Assembly (NCBI GenBank): GCA_002897995.1
Contig: BDTT01000059.1
Span: 1-64,000 of the forward strand
Source of the DNA: a bacterium BMS3Bbin10
Lineage (GTDB): Bacteria > Pseudomonadota > Alphaproteobacteria > Rhizobiales > Methyloligellaceae
Reading direction: 5' to 3'
DNA length: 64,000 nucleotides
Each line of letters begins with the position of its first letter. Position 1 is the stretch's first letter. This document shows positions 44,159 to 53,824 of this stretch, one piece after another. Position numbers and translations under genes: made by a program. The notes under the pieces were generated by a model. It did not search any database. It saw only the letters and a list, made by a program, of their open reading frames with translations, and had not been told where the DNA came from.

Positions 44159-44716
44159 ATGTCCAAGTTTGATCTCAAGGATTTAGAACGGCGCATGAAT
44201 GGCGCCGTGAATGTGCTCCAGAAGGAGTTTGGCAGTTTGAGAACGGGTAGAGCGAACGCCAGCCTTCTGGACCCGGTAACCGTTGACGCCTATGGCACAC
44301 CCATGCCGCTCAATCAGTTGGCGACGGTCCTGGCGCCGGAGCCGCGCATGATTACCGTTCAGGTTTGGGACAGGTCGCAGGTCGATGCGGTCGACCGGGC
44401 GATCCGCGAAGCGGATCTTGGCCTGAATCCGATCGGGGAAGGCCAGGTGCTGCGCATTCCCATTCCGGAACTGAATGAGGAGCGGCGTCAGGAAATGGCC
44501 AAGCTCGCGGCCAAATATGCCGAACAGGCGCGTGTCGCCGTTCGCAATGTGCGGCGCGATGGCATGGAACAACTCAAACGCCAGGAAAAAAATGGCGAGA
44601 TCGGCCAGGACGAGCAACATACTCATGGCGCCGAAGTTCAGGAAATCACCGACGCCACCATCAAGAAGATAGATGAAGCGCTTTCGTCCAAAGAAGAAGA
44701 GATCATGCAAATCTGA
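44159..44716 (+). CDS. frr: Ribosome recycling factor
   Basis: A 185-residue protein of standard length that splits post-termination ribosomes with EF-G. Motifs are [34 protein letters not shown] near the hinge and the C-terminal helix [32 protein letters not shown]. Its usual upstream neighbour pyrH is absent. It is followed 57 bp later by uppS. Confidence 0.97.
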   Translation: MSKFDLKDLERRMNGAVNVLQKEFGSLRTGRANASLLDPVTVDAYGTPMPLNQLATVLAPEPRMITVQVWDRSQVDAVDRAIREADLGLNPIGEGQVLRIPIPELNEERRQEMAKLAAKYAEQARVAVRNVRRDGMEQLKRQEKNGEIGQDEQHTHGAEVQEITDATIKKIDEALSSKEEEIMQI

Positions 44717-44773
44717 ATCTTCGAGCCGCCGCCGGCGGCGCACTGAAACGCACAAAAACCTGAATACGGAACC

Positions 44774-45532
44774 GTGGCAATACCGGAACAAAATCTCAGC
44801 CAGACAGCGAGCAGCCCCGCGATGCCGCAACATGTCGCCATTATCATGGATGGCAATGGGCGCTGGGCCGCAAAGCGCGGATTGTCGCGATCGGAAGGCC
44901 ACAAGCACGGCGTGGAGAGCGTCCGGGCCGCGGTGAGGGCGGCAATTGACCTGAACCTTCCATATCTGACGCTGTTCAGTTTCTCGTCGGAAAACTGGTC
45001 GCGGCCCCAATCCGAAATCCGTGATCTCATGACCCTGCTGCGCCGCTTTATCCGGACGGACCTGGCGGATTTGCACAGGCAGGGCGTGCGCATCCGCATC
45101 ATCGGCGCGCGCAAAGGCATCGAAGGGGACATCGTGCGGCTGATCGAGGACGCCGTCGCCCTGACCTCCAAAAATTCCGGCCTGCAACTGACCGTGGCTT
45201 TCAACTATGGCTCGCGCGATGAGATCGCCCGCGCGGCAAGGCGCATGGCTGAACTGGTGCGGGAGGGCAAGCTCGAACCCGAAGACATTACGCCGCAAGC
45301 CATGAGCGAATTTCTCGACACCTCGGGACTGCCCGACCCGGATCTGCTGATCCGCACCAGTGGCGAGATCCGCCTGTCCAACTTCCTGCTCTGGCAATGC
45401 GCCTATACCGAGTTTGTCTTCCTCGATATCTACTGGCCGGATTTCACGGGCGATACTCTGGCGTCGGCAATCGAGTTATTCCGCGACCGGGAGCGCAGAT
45501 TTGGCGGCTTGCGGGCAGGGTCCACCGCGTGA
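44774..45532 (+). CDS. uppS: Undecaprenyl diphosphate synthase
   Basis: A 252-residue cis-prenyltransferase that makes the C55 carrier lipid for peptidoglycan and O-antigen. The catalytic Asp is D26 in IIMDGNGRWA, with GHKHGVESVR, SFSSENWSRP and the C-terminal LLIRTSGEIRLSNFLLWQ. GTG 44774 is used here; an ATG at 44822 just before PQHVAIIMDG would shorten it by 16 residues. Its end overlaps the cdsA start. Confidence 0.95.
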   Translation: MAIPEQNLSQTASSPAMPQHVAIIMDGNGRWAAKRGLSRSEGHKHGVESVRAAVRAAIDLNLPYLTLFSFSSENWSRPQSEIRDLMTLLRRFIRTDLADLHRQGVRIRIIGARKGIEGDIVRLIEDAVALTSKNSGLQLTVAFNYGSRDEIARAARRMAELVREGKLEPEDITPQAMSEFLDTSGLPDPDLLIRTSGEIRLSNFLLWQCAYTEFVFLDIYWPDFTGDTLASAIELFRDRERRFGGLRAGSTA

Positions 45533-46386
45533 CCGGCAGGAACCGCCGCTCAGGCGAGCCAGCATCGAAATCAGATGGTGAATTGGCGCAGCGAACCGGC
45601 TCCGCGCTCTCGCTCGCCGCGCTCGCCGGCCTTCTGACCTATTCCGGCGTCTGGCCTTTTACCCTCATGATTGCCGCCGGCAGCGCCATTCTCGCCTGGG
45701 AGTGGGGCCGGCTTGTCCGCAGCGCGCGCATGGACGCCGCATTCTATGTCCACGCGGCCGCGGCCATCGCAGCGTGTATAAGCGCTGGCGCGGACGCCGC
45801 GTGGCTCGCAATACCGGTGCTTGGCGCCGGCGCTCTACTCGCCGCAATCATGACAAAAGTCCCCGGGGCGCGGGCATGGTCTGCGCTCGGGGTCCTCTAT
45901 CTGGGGCTGCCGGGGGTCCTGCTCGTGTTCTTCCGGTCTGATGCCGCGTTTGGAATTGCCGCCATCTTTTTTCTGTTCCTGGTGGTCTGGTCGGCTGATA
46001 CCGCCGCCTACTTCACAGGACGCGCAGTCGGCGGACCGAAACTGGCCCCGAAGATTTCTCCGGGAAAGACGTGGTCGGGACTGGCGGGCGGGCTCACGGT
46101 TCCCACTTTGCTGGCATACGGATTTGCGGTATGGCTTGGTGACACACGGGCCCTTGCCCTTGCGCTTCTGGGTGCGGGACTGGCATTCGCAAGTCAGATT
46201 GGCGATCTGGCGGAGTCTGCCATCAAACGAAAATTTCAGGTCAAGGACACGGGGCAATTGCTGCCGGGCCATGGCGGCTTGTTTGACCGGGTCGACGGGC
46301 TGATCGGTGCGGTACTGGTCGCGGGCGGGATTGCCGCGGCCCGCAACCTTTCCGATCCGGGCGAGGCGCTCCTGATGTGGCCGTGA
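45529..46386 (+). CDS. cdsA: Phosphatidate cytidylyltransferase
   Basis: A 285-residue integral membrane enzyme with about seven helices that makes CDP-diacylglycerol, the precursor of phospholipids. The family signature is SAIKRKFQVKDTGQLLPGHGGLFDRVDG near the C-terminus. I chose GTG 45529 because it overlaps the uppS stop (GTGA) and gives a standard length; the frame continues upstream inside uppS without similarity. Its end overlaps a possible upstream start of dxr. Confidence 0.94.
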   Translation: MTGRNRRSGEPASKSDGELAQRTGSALSLAALAGLLTYSGVWPFTLMIAAGSAILAWEWGRLVRSARMDAAFYVHAAAAIAACISAGADAAWLAIPVLGAGALLAAIMTKVPGARAWSALGVLYLGLPGVLLVFFRSDAAFGIAAIFFLFLVVWSADTAAYFTGRAVGGPKLAPKISPGKTWSGLAGGLTVPTLLAYGFAVWLGDTRALALALLGAGLAFASQIGDLAESAIKRKFQVKDTGQLLPGHGGLFDRVDGLIGAVLVAGGIAAARNLSDPGEALLMWP

Positions 46387-46433
46387 TATTGGCTCCACGA
46401 AGGGTTATGCTGGCCGACACCAGGGAACAGGAA

Positions 46434-47648
46434 ATGCATTTGGGCAGAGCAGGAGCGCAGGTAAAGCCAGCGAATTCGCGGCCTCCAAGGCGGGTCAGCG
46501 TATTGGGGGCAACCGGTTCAATCGGCCGTTCCACGCTGGATCTTATCGGCCGGGACCCCGCGAGCTTTCATGTGGTCGCATTATCGGGCAATCGCAATGC
46601 AGAATTGCTCGCTAAACAGGCGATCGCGCATAATGCCGAACTTGCGGTTCTGGCCGATCCGTCCGGCTATAGCGAGCTAAAGGAAGCGCTTGCGGGAACA
46701 CCGGTGGAAGCCGCGGCAGGCGAAGAAGCGCTGATGGAGGCGGTTGGGCGCCCGGTTGACTGGGTCATGGCCGCAATTGTGGGTTCGGCCGGGCTTCGTC
46801 CGACCCTCGAAGCCGTCCGCCAGGGCACATGCGTGGCGCTCGCCAACAAGGAATGCCTTGTCTCCGCCGGCGATATCTTCATGGAGACGGTTGCGAAATC
46901 CGGTACGCGGCTCCTTCCCGTCGATTCAGAACATTCCGCCGGTTTCCAGGCGATCGATCTGAATGTCCGCGAATCGATTGAAAAAATCGTTCTGACAGCA
47001 TCCGGCGGACCGTTCCGGACATGGACCGCCGAGCAAATGGCGAAAGCCTCGCCGCAAGACGCATTGAAACACCCGAACTGGTCCATGGGCCCCAAGAACA
47101 CCATCGATTCCGCCACCTTGATGAACAAGGGTCTGGAACTCATTGAGGCCTATCACCTCTTTCCCGTGGGGCCCGAACAGCTCGATGTCGTGATCCACCC
47201 CCAATCCATTGTGCATTGCCTGGTGGAATATTCCGACGGGTCTGTTCTGGCGCAGCTGAGTTCGCCGGACATGCGCACGCCAATTGCCTATTCTCTGGCC
47301 TGGCCGGCGCGCATGTGGGCGCCGACCGAGCGCCTCGATTTGGTCAAAATCGGATCGCTTAGCTTCGAGGCACCCGATTATGAAAGGTTTCCGGCGCTGC
47401 GGCTCGCCCGCGAGGCTTTGGAAAGCGACAATGGCGCGACTACGGTATTGAACGCTGCAAACGAGATAGCGGTTGACGCATTTCTTGATTGCAGGATAGG
47501 ACTGCCGTCCATCTCCGCGCTTGTCGCAGCGGCAATGGAAGCGGCGGACCGCGCTGGACTGTCGAAGCCCAGATCACTTGATGAGGTTCTCGATCTCGAC
47601 GAGCAAAGCCGCGGACTGGCACGCTCATTGCTTAAAGAGCTGAAATAG
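46434..47648 (+). CDS. dxr: 1-Deoxy-D-xylulose 5-phosphate reductoisomerase
   Basis: A 404-residue NADPH enzyme, the second step of the MEP isoprenoid pathway. The nucleotide loop is VLGATGSIGRSTLDLI, the metal and substrate region LLPVDSEHSAGFQ, ASGGPFR and NWSMGPKNTIDSATLMNKGLELIEA. I chose ATG 46434, which has AGGGA 7 bp upstream. Starts at ATG 46407 and GTG 46377 are alternatives, the last overlapping cdsA. It supplies isoprenoid units for UppS and quinones. Confidence 0.95.
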   Translation: MHLGRAGAQVKPANSRPPRRVSVLGATGSIGRSTLDLIGRDPASFHVVALSGNRNAELLAKQAIAHNAELAVLADPSGYSELKEALAGTPVEAAAGEEALMEAVGRPVDWVMAAIVGSAGLRPTLEAVRQGTCVALANKECLVSAGDIFMETVAKSGTRLLPVDSEHSAGFQAIDLNVRESIEKIVLTASGGPFRTWTAEQMAKASPQDALKHPNWSMGPKNTIDSATLMNKGLELIEAYHLFPVGPEQLDVVIHPQSIVHCLVEYSDGSVLAQLSSPDMRTPIAYSLAWPARMWAPTERLDLVKIGSLSFEAPDYERFPALRLAREALESDNGATTVLNAANEIAVDAFLDCRIGLPSISALVAAAMEAADRAGLSKPRSLDEVLDLDEQSRGLARSLLKELK

Positions 47649-47697
47649 CGTCACGGCCCCATCGCGGTTTTTTTTAGCGGACTGGAGAAGTAACTCA

Positions 47698-48843
47698 ATG
47701 GAAATATTAACGAAATTGGCTGGCTTTGGAGATTCCTTCTTGTCGTATCTTCTGCCGTTCCTGTTCGTATTGACCGTTGTCGTATTCTTTCACGAACTCG
47801 GTCATTTCATTGTGGCGCGCTGGTGCAAAGTAACGGTCCGTGTGTTTTCGATTGGATTCGGCAAGGAGATTTTCGGGTTTTACGACAAGAAGGGAACACG
47901 TTGGCGGCTATCCTGGATACCGCTTGGGGGTTACGTAAAGTTCCTTGGTGACGAGGATGCGGCCAGCGCTCCCGACCGGGAGGCCATGCGGAAAATGAGC
48001 GAAGAGGAACTGGCGGGCAGTTTCCACACCAAGCCGCTGGCTTCGCGCGCCGCTGTTGTGGTCGCCGGGCCAATTGCAAATTTCCTCCTGGCCATCGTCA
48101 TTTTCGCCTTCATGTTCACCTTCGTCGGCCAGCGCCAGACATTGCCGATTGTCGACGCGGTAACCGAAGGCAGCGCGGCGTCGCAAGCCGGTTTCAAACC
48201 GGGCGACCGTATCCTCAGCATCGATGGCGAGCCGATCGAGAGTTTTTCGGAAATGCAGCGCATCGTGAGCATCAGCGCCGATCAGGAGCTGGCTATTGTT
48301 GTGGATCGGGGCGGGTCCGAGCTCGCCCTCAGAGCAACTCCGCGCAAGCAGGAAATGACGGACGTGTTTGGCAATACGATTCGCCGCGGCCTGCTGGGCA
48401 TTCGCCGCAGCGCCTCGCCGGATGACTGGGTGCTGAAAAAATACGACCCGGCAACGGCTATCTGGATGGGAACCAAGGAGACTTATTTCGTGGTCTCCCG
48501 GACGCTCAGCTATCTCTATCAGGTGGTTACCGGCAGGGAAAAAGCGGATCAACTCGGCGGCCCCATTCGAATCGCGCAAGTTTCGGGGCAAGTCGCTACG
48601 GCGGGATTCTTCGCCCTCATGAACCTTGCCGCAATCCTGTCGGTGAGTATTGGTCTCATTAACCTGTTCCCAATTCCCATGCTCGACGGCGGACATCTGT
48701 TGTTTTATGCCATAGAGGCGGTCCGCGGACGGCCACTCAGCGAACGCACTCAGGAAATTGGCTTTAGAATTGGTTTGGCGCTGGTACTTATGCTAATGAT
48801 CTTTGCGACCTGGAACGATGTGATTCACCTCACGTCATTGTGA
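47698..48843 (+). CDS. rseP: Site-2 intramembrane zinc protease
   Basis: A 381-residue RIP metalloprotease. The zinc motif HELGH is at 32-36 in the first helix, and the third ligand is in NLFPIPMLDGGHL near the C-terminus. One PDZ domain lies at about 140-215 (EGSAASQAGFKPGDRILSIDGEPI). In the inner membrane it cleaves anti-sigma factors and leftover signal peptides. Single PDZ copies are common in alphaproteobacteria, whereas E. coli has two. Confidence 0.95.
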   Translation: MEILTKLAGFGDSFLSYLLPFLFVLTVVVFFHELGHFIVARWCKVTVRVFSIGFGKEIFGFYDKKGTRWRLSWIPLGGYVKFLGDEDAASAPDREAMRKMSEEELAGSFHTKPLASRAAVVVAGPIANFLLAIVIFAFMFTFVGQRQTLPIVDAVTEGSAASQAGFKPGDRILSIDGEPIESFSEMQRIVSISADQELAIVVDRGGSELALRATPRKQEMTDVFGNTIRRGLLGIRRSASPDDWVLKKYDPATAIWMGTKETYFVVSRTLSYLYQVVTGREKADQLGGPIRIAQVSGQVATAGFFALMNLAAILSVSIGLINLFPIPMLDGGHLLFYAIEAVRGRPLSERTQEIGFRIGLALVLMLMIFATWNDVIHLTSL

Positions 48844-48868
48844 GGGAATCCGGTTTCGGCCGGGCAGG

Positions 48869-48896
48869 CGTGACAAGTTGGCAACTGCTTGTCACG
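48869..48896. other. Perfect 9-bp stem-loop between rseP and bamA
   Basis: CGTGACAAG (48869-48877) pairs with CTTGTCACG (48888-48896) around a 10-nt loop in the 154-bp rseP-bamA gap. An A-rich run follows, not a T-run. On the minus strand the same hairpin would be preceded by T; on the plus strand it may be an attenuator, operator or processing site for bamA. Confidence 0.5.
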
Positions 48897-48997
48897 GTTG
48901 GAAAAAAGAACAAAAAACGGCCACAAAGGAATGTCCTTCTGGCCCAGCTTGTTATACGTTCACGGGGCTCAGCGTAGCAGGGGACACATAGCCTAAA

Positions 48998-51328
48998 ATG
49001 TATGTTGGAAAGTCAGGAGTCGGGGGGCTGTTTTTACTCCTGCTGCTTTTTGCTGCCGCACCGGTTACCGTGCTTTTCGGCATTTCAGCAGGCGGAACGG
49101 CCGCGTGGGCTCAGTCCGCGCCTGTAATCCGGACAATTCAGGTGCAGGGCAACCGCCGCGTCGAGCCCGAAACAGTACGCTCCTATCTGCAATTTTCACC
49201 GGGCAGCCGCTACAATCCTCTGAAAGTCGATGAGTCCCTGAAGGCCCTGTTTTCCACTGGCCTGTTTTCCGATGTCAGGATCCGCCGCCAGGGAACGACA
49301 GTGATCGTTAAAGTCGTCGAAAACCCAATTGTTAACCGCGTGGCCTTTGAGGGGAACAGCGAGATAGACGACGACACGCTCAAGGCGGAAGTTCAGATGA
49401 AATCCCGGGCTGTTTTTACCCGCGCCAGAGTGCAGTCGGATGTACAAAGAATCCTGAATATTTACCGCCGCTCCGGGCGATTTGCGGCGCGGGTCGAGCC
49501 GAAGATCATCAATCAGGAATACAACCGCATCGATCTCGTCTTTGAAATCCAGGAAGGTCCGAAGACAACCGTCCGCAGCATCAGTTTTGTGGGCAATGAA
49601 TCCTTCAAGGATTCGGAGCTCCGGGAAATCATTACGACATCTGAAACCGGGCTCCTGAGTTTCCTCAGCCCGACCAATATTTATGATCCGGACCGGCTCA
49701 ATCTGGATAGGGAACTGTTGCGGCAATATTACCTCAAGAATGGCTACGCCGACGCCCGTGTGATCGCTGCGACGGCTGACCTTGACCGCGACGGGAAGGG
49801 GTTCTTCATCAATTTCACCGTTGAGGAAGGCGAGCTGTACAAATTCGGCGCAATCGACATCGAGACCAATCTTTCTTCGCTCGATCCTGAGGCCGTGCGT
49901 GAGCAAATCCAAACCCGCACGGGGCAAATCTACGACGCCTCCCAGATCGACAAGTCGCTTGAGAATATTACCAACGAGGTCGCGACGCTTGGCTATGCAT
50001 TTGCCCGCGTGCGTCCGCGCGTTGACCGCGATACGGTCTCCCGGGTCATTTCAATCACCTATGTGATTGAGGAAGGTCCGAGGGTCTATATCCAACGGAT
50101 AGATATTGTCGGCAATGTGCGCACACTCGATAATGTCATCCGCCGGGAATTCCGCCTGGCGGAAGGCGATGCATATAATCGATTGCTTGTAGACTCCGCT
50201 CGCCGCAGGCTGGTCAGGCTCCAGTATTTTAAGAAGGTTACGATCAATAACGAGCCGGGCAGCGCGCCAGACCGTATCATCCTCATCGTCAGGGTGACCG
50301 AGCAAGCCACCGGTGAGCTTTCCTTCGGCGGCGGCTGGTCGAGTGCAAGCGGTCCGGTTCTGGATATCAGTCTGAGCGAACGGAACCTGCTCGGCCGGGG
50401 CCAGTTCATACGCCTCCGGGCATTGGGCGGTTTCGATGACCTCAATATCGATTTTTCCTTTACAGAACCGAAGTTTATGGGCCGAAACTTATCGGCCGGC
50501 TTCGACATTTTCTTTAAGGAAAGCGATCGTGGCAGCGAATCCTCCTTTAATTCGAAAAAGATCGGCGGCGCTATTCGTTTGGGTATACCCCTGAACGAGA
50601 ACTGGCGCCTGAGCACCAGCTACAGCATTGTCAATGAGGAAATACTTGATGTTCAGTCGGATGCATCCCTGGCGATCAAGGACGCGGAAGGCGAGACTCT
50701 GGTATCATCGGTCGGTTATTCACTCACTTATGATACCCGAAACAATATTAAGAGCCCCTCGCGCGGCTACTATTTCAGCGTTGGACAGGAACTGGCCGGG
50801 CTCGGAGGCGACGTAAACTTTATTCGCACACAGGCCGATGCCCGGGCCTTTTATCCAATCCGGAAGAAAATGACGCTGGCGGCGCGTGTTCAGGGCGGAT
50901 ATATCGCGGGGTTTGGCGGTGATGATGTGCGGATACTTGACCTGTTTTTCCGAGGATCGGAGTCCATTCGAGGGTTTGATAACTCTGGTATAGGTCCCCG
51001 CGATCTGGTCACCGGCGACGCGCTCGGCGGAAAAATATACGGAGCGAGTTCGCTTGAGCTGCGCTTTCCGGTTCCCAAAGTACCGGAAAAACTGGGTCTC
51101 TCGGCCGCGGTATTCTTCGATGCCGCAACACTCTTTGACGCGAGCAGTCGCGCCAACACGCTGGTGACCAGCCTTGGCGACGACGGAACGATCAGGACGT
51201 CGGCCGGGTTCAGTCTGATCTGGGAATCGCCGCTTGGGCCATTGCGCGCCGATTTCGCCCAGGCACTTACGTCAGAATCTTACGACGATACGAAGTTTTT
51301 CCACTTCGGAGCGGCGGCTCGATTCTAA
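48998..51328 (+). CDS. bamA: Outer membrane protein assembly factor BamA
   Basis: A 776-residue Omp85 protein. A signal peptide ends near TAAWAQS. Five POTRA domains follow from VIRTIQVQGNRRVEPETV to about residue 430, then the C-terminal beta-barrel with the VRGF-type loop present as SIRGFDNSGIGPRD and the final Phe in FHFGAAARF. It inserts beta-barrel proteins in the outer membrane. There is no skp gene before lpxD. Confidence 0.97.
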   Translation: MYVGKSGVGGLFLLLLLFAAAPVTVLFGISAGGTAAWAQSAPVIRTIQVQGNRRVEPETVRSYLQFSPGSRYNPLKVDESLKALFSTGLFSDVRIRRQGTTVIVKVVENPIVNRVAFEGNSEIDDDTLKAEVQMKSRAVFTRARVQSDVQRILNIYRRSGRFAARVEPKIINQEYNRIDLVFEIQEGPKTTVRSISFVGNESFKDSELREIITTSETGLLSFLSPTNIYDPDRLNLDRELLRQYYLKNGYADARVIAATADLDRDGKGFFINFTVEEGELYKFGAIDIETNLSSLDPEAVREQIQTRTGQIYDASQIDKSLENITNEVATLGYAFARVRPRVDRDTVSRVISITYVIEEGPRVYIQRIDIVGNVRTLDNVIRREFRLAEGDAYNRLLVDSARRRLVRLQYFKKVTINNEPGSAPDRIILIVRVTEQATGELSFGGGWSSASGPVLDISLSERNLLGRGQFIRLRALGGFDDLNIDFSFTEPKFMGRNLSAGFDIFFKESDRGSESSFNSKKIGGAIRLGIPLNENWRLSTSYSIVNEEILDVQSDASLAIKDAEGETLVSSVGYSLTYDTRNNIKSPSRGYYFSVGQELAGLGGDVNFIRTQADARAFYPIRKKMTLAARVQGGYIAGFGGDDVRILDLFFRGSESIRGFDNSGIGPRDLVTGDALGGKIYGASSLELRFPVPKVPEKLGLSAAVFFDAATLFDASSRANTLVTSLGDDGTIRTSAGFSLIWESPLGPLRADFAQALTSESYDDTKFFHFGAAARF

Positions 51329-51404
51329 AGGGCAATTTTGCCACTTGGTCTTTTCTGAAAATCCTGAGATTGATCAAGAGTTGCGTTTGGATAAAGAATG
51401 CGCG

Positions 51405-52466
51405 ATGGAACACCCAGGATTCTTTAAGATTGCAGGCCCCTTTTCTCTTGGCGATCTGCTTAAAAACGCTGAGGCGCGTCCGGGTCCCGATGTCGATACG
51501 GGTCTGGAGATATGCAATGTCATGCCCCTGGACGAGGCCGGCGCAAGTCACATTACCTTCTTCAACAATCCAAAATATCTGAAGAGTTATGCAAAGACCC
51601 GCGCAGCGGCATGTTTCGTTGCGGAAAGTTATGCCGAACGCGCTCCAGAAGGAGTCGCCGCCCTTGTGTCGGATGACCCCTATCGGTCCTTTGCCTTGTC
51701 GCTGGCAATGTTCTACCCCGAAGCGATGCGTCCCAGGACAATAGGGCCGGCGGATGAGGGCTTTGCCGCGGGCATACATCCGTCGGCTGAACTTGAGGAC
51801 AATGTTACCGTGGAGCCCGGCGCCGTTGTCGGCCCTGAAGCCCGGATCGGAAGCGGCACCGTTATCGCCGCCGGCGCGTCAATCGGTTATCGGGTCTGCA
51901 TCGGACGCGATTGCTACATTGGCCCGAATACGACAGTCATACATGCATTGCTCGGAGACCGGGTAATACTGCACGCCGGTATAAGTATTGGACAGGACGG
52001 GTTTGGCTTCGCCATGGGGGCGCAGGGTCATTTGAAGGTGCCCCAAATCGGACGGGTGATCATCCAGGACAATGTTGAAGTTGGCGCCAACAGCGCAATA
52101 GACCGGGGTGCTTTGAAAGATACGATTATCGGCGAAGGCACAAGAATTGATAATATTGTTCAAATCGGGCACAACGTTGTGATCGGGCGTCACTGCGTCA
52201 TTGTTTCCCAGGTCGGAATTGCCGGTTCGGTAGAGTTGGGTGATGGAGTTGTCCTCGGCGGGCAGGTCGGCATTAGCGGACACGTCAATGTCGGAGCGGG
52301 AGCGCAAATAGCAGCAACCAGCAGCGTACGGAGCAATGTTCCTCCTGGAGCAAAATGGGGAGGCACTCCCGCCAAACCCTTGTCGCATTGGTTCCGGGAA
52401 ATTGCCCTGGTGCAGAAACTCGCCAGGGACCGGACAGCAGCTTTGAGAAACAACAGCCGCTCATAG
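51405..52466 (+). CDS. lpxD: UDP-3-O-acylglucosamine N-acyltransferase
   Basis: A 353-residue left-handed beta-helix enzyme that adds the second acyl chain in lipid A synthesis. An N-terminal uridine-binding domain (about 1-110, HITFFNNPKYLKS) precedes hexapeptide repeats such as IGSGTVIAAGASIG. The catalytic His lies in the IDNIVQIGHNVVIG region. I chose ATG 51405, 77 bp after bamA. The frame is open into bamA, but that part has no similarity. Confidence 0.95.
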   Translation: MEHPGFFKIAGPFSLGDLLKNAEARPGPDVDTGLEICNVMPLDEAGASHITFFNNPKYLKSYAKTRAAACFVAESYAERAPEGVAALVSDDPYRSFALSLAMFYPEAMRPRTIGPADEGFAAGIHPSAELEDNVTVEPGAVVGPEARIGSGTVIAAGASIGYRVCIGRDCYIGPNTTVIHALLGDRVILHAGISIGQDGFGFAMGAQGHLKVPQIGRVIIQDNVEVGANSAIDRGALKDTIIGEGTRIDNIVQIGHNVVIGRHCVIVSQVGIAGSVELGDGVVLGGQVGISGHVNVGAGAQIAATSSVRSNVPPGAKWGGTPAKPLSHWFREIALVQKLARDRTAALRNNSRS

Positions 52467-52510
52467 CCCATGCAGGGGCGAGTTGCTGACGAGAAAATGG
52501 AGCGCGCGAA

Positions 52511-52978
52511 ATGAGCGGCAAAGGGGGGAAAAAGGAGCTGAGAAGCCTGGATATCGGGCACATAATGAAGCTCCTCCCGCACCGGTATCCGTTCTTGCTG
52601 ATAGACCGGATCATCGAGATGGACGGCGATCAGTCAGCCATCGGCGTCAAGAATGTCACTATCAACGAACATTTCTTTCAGGGGCATTTTCCAATCCACC
52701 CCGTCATGCCGGGCGTGCTTCTGATCGAGGGCATGGCGCAGACCGCCGGGGCATTATGCGTCGCCAACCTGGAAGAAAGCTACGAACCCAATCTGGTGTA
52801 TTTCATGGCCATCGACAGGGCCCGGTTCCGCAGGCCGGTGGTGCCCGGAGACACGGTTTATTATCATATGAAAAAAATCAGGAACCGCGGGCGCGTGTGG
52901 CGCTTCAAAGGTGAGGCGAAGGTCGACGGCAAAATAGTTGCAGAGTCCGAGATCAGCGCCATGATCGTGGAATCCTGA
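52511..52978 (+). CDS. fabZ: 3-Hydroxyacyl-[ACP] dehydratase
   Basis: A 155-residue hotdog-fold enzyme of type II fatty acid synthesis. The catalytic His59 and Glu73 are in [24 protein letters not shown]. The N-terminal [21 protein letters not shown] is the usual signature. It competes with the lipid A pathway for 3-hydroxyacyl-ACP, which explains its place between lpxD and lpxA. It lies 44 bp after lpxD and 19 bp before lpxA. Confidence 0.97.
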   Translation: MSGKGGKKELRSLDIGHIMKLLPHRYPFLLIDRIIEMDGDQSAIGVKNVTINEHFFQGHFPIHPVMPGVLLIEGMAQTAGALCVANLEESYEPNLVYFMAIDRARFRRPVVPGDTVYYHMKKIRNRGRVWRFKGEAKVDGKIVAESEISAMIVES

Positions 52979-52997
52979 TCTATACGGCCCGTATAAA

Positions 52998-53792
52998 ATG
53001 ACCAACATTCATTCGAACGCTGTCGTCGCCCCAAACGCTAAATTGGGGCCGAATGTCGAAATCGGCCCGTTTTGCGTGGTCGGCGAGCATGTTGAGCTTG
53101 GCGAGGGGTGCAAGCTCCATTCCCACGTGGTGATCGAGGGCCGTACAAGGCTCGGCGCCAATTGCGAAGTCTTTCCTTTCGCGTCCCTGGGCCATATCCC
53201 TCAGGACTTGAAATATAGCGGTGAGGAGAGCCGGCTGGAGATCGGCAGCAACAATATTATCCGCGAATGCGTCACAATGCATCTTGGCACCGAAGGCGGA
53301 GGGCTGGTAACGAAAATCGGGTCGCACGGCCTGTTCATGGCGCAGTCGCATGTCGCCCATGACTGTCAGATTGGCGACCATGTTATTCTTGCAAACAGTG
53401 CGGCGGTCGCCGGCCATTGCATAATTGGCGACCACGCCATTCTTGGCGGATTGTCCGCAATCCATCAGTTTGTGCGGATCGGCGAGCATGCCTTTATCGG
53501 CGGAATGTCCGCTGTGGAGAGTGATGTCATTCCTTATGGAATGGTTGTCGGCCCGCGAGCCACGTTGAAAGGTTTGAACGTTATCGGGATCAGGCGGCGC
53601 GGTCTTGATCGAACGCAAATCAAGCAACTGCGCGCGGCCTATGACCTCCTGTTCACATCGGAAGGCACGCTATCGGAGCGAATGCAGAGAGTGGAAGAGG
53701 CGTTTTCCGGAGATGAGCGCGTGATGCAGATCATCGATTTCGTCAAGTCGGATTCCTCGCGTTCCATAGCGCTCCCGAAAAATGGCAAATAG
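52998..53792 (+). CDS. lpxA: UDP-N-acetylglucosamine O-acyltransferase
   Basis: A 264-residue left-handed beta-helix acyltransferase, the first step of lipid A synthesis. Many hexapeptide repeats are visible from HSNAVVAPNAKLGPNVEIG on. The catalytic His, about residue 121, is in SHVAHDCQIGDHVILAN. The C-terminal helical part is GLNVIGIRRRGLDRTQI. It forms a trimer in the cytoplasm. Confidence 0.97.
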   Translation: MTNIHSNAVVAPNAKLGPNVEIGPFCVVGEHVELGEGCKLHSHVVIEGRTRLGANCEVFPFASLGHIPQDLKYSGEESRLEIGSNNIIRECVTMHLGTEGGGLVTKIGSHGLFMAQSHVAHDCQIGDHVILANSAAVAGHCIIGDHAILGGLSAIHQFVRIGEHAFIGGMSAVESDVIPYGMVVGPRATLKGLNVIGIRRRGLDRTQIKQLRAAYDLLFTSEGTLSERMQRVEEAFSGDERVMQIIDFVKSDSSRSIALPKNGK

Positions 53793-53824
53793 CACATCCG
53801 CAATCGACATGTCTCGTTGAGAAA

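Noticed and set aside
43529-44196. Short frames running through the inverted-repeat element after tsf, considered as pyrH remnants
   Set aside because: None contains a UMP kinase motif. Frames occur on both strands in similar form, as expected for an inverted repeat.
44183-45397. A 404-codon minus-strand frame opposite frr and uppS
   Set aside because: It is antisense to two conserved genes, with no ribosome-binding site or recognisable domain.
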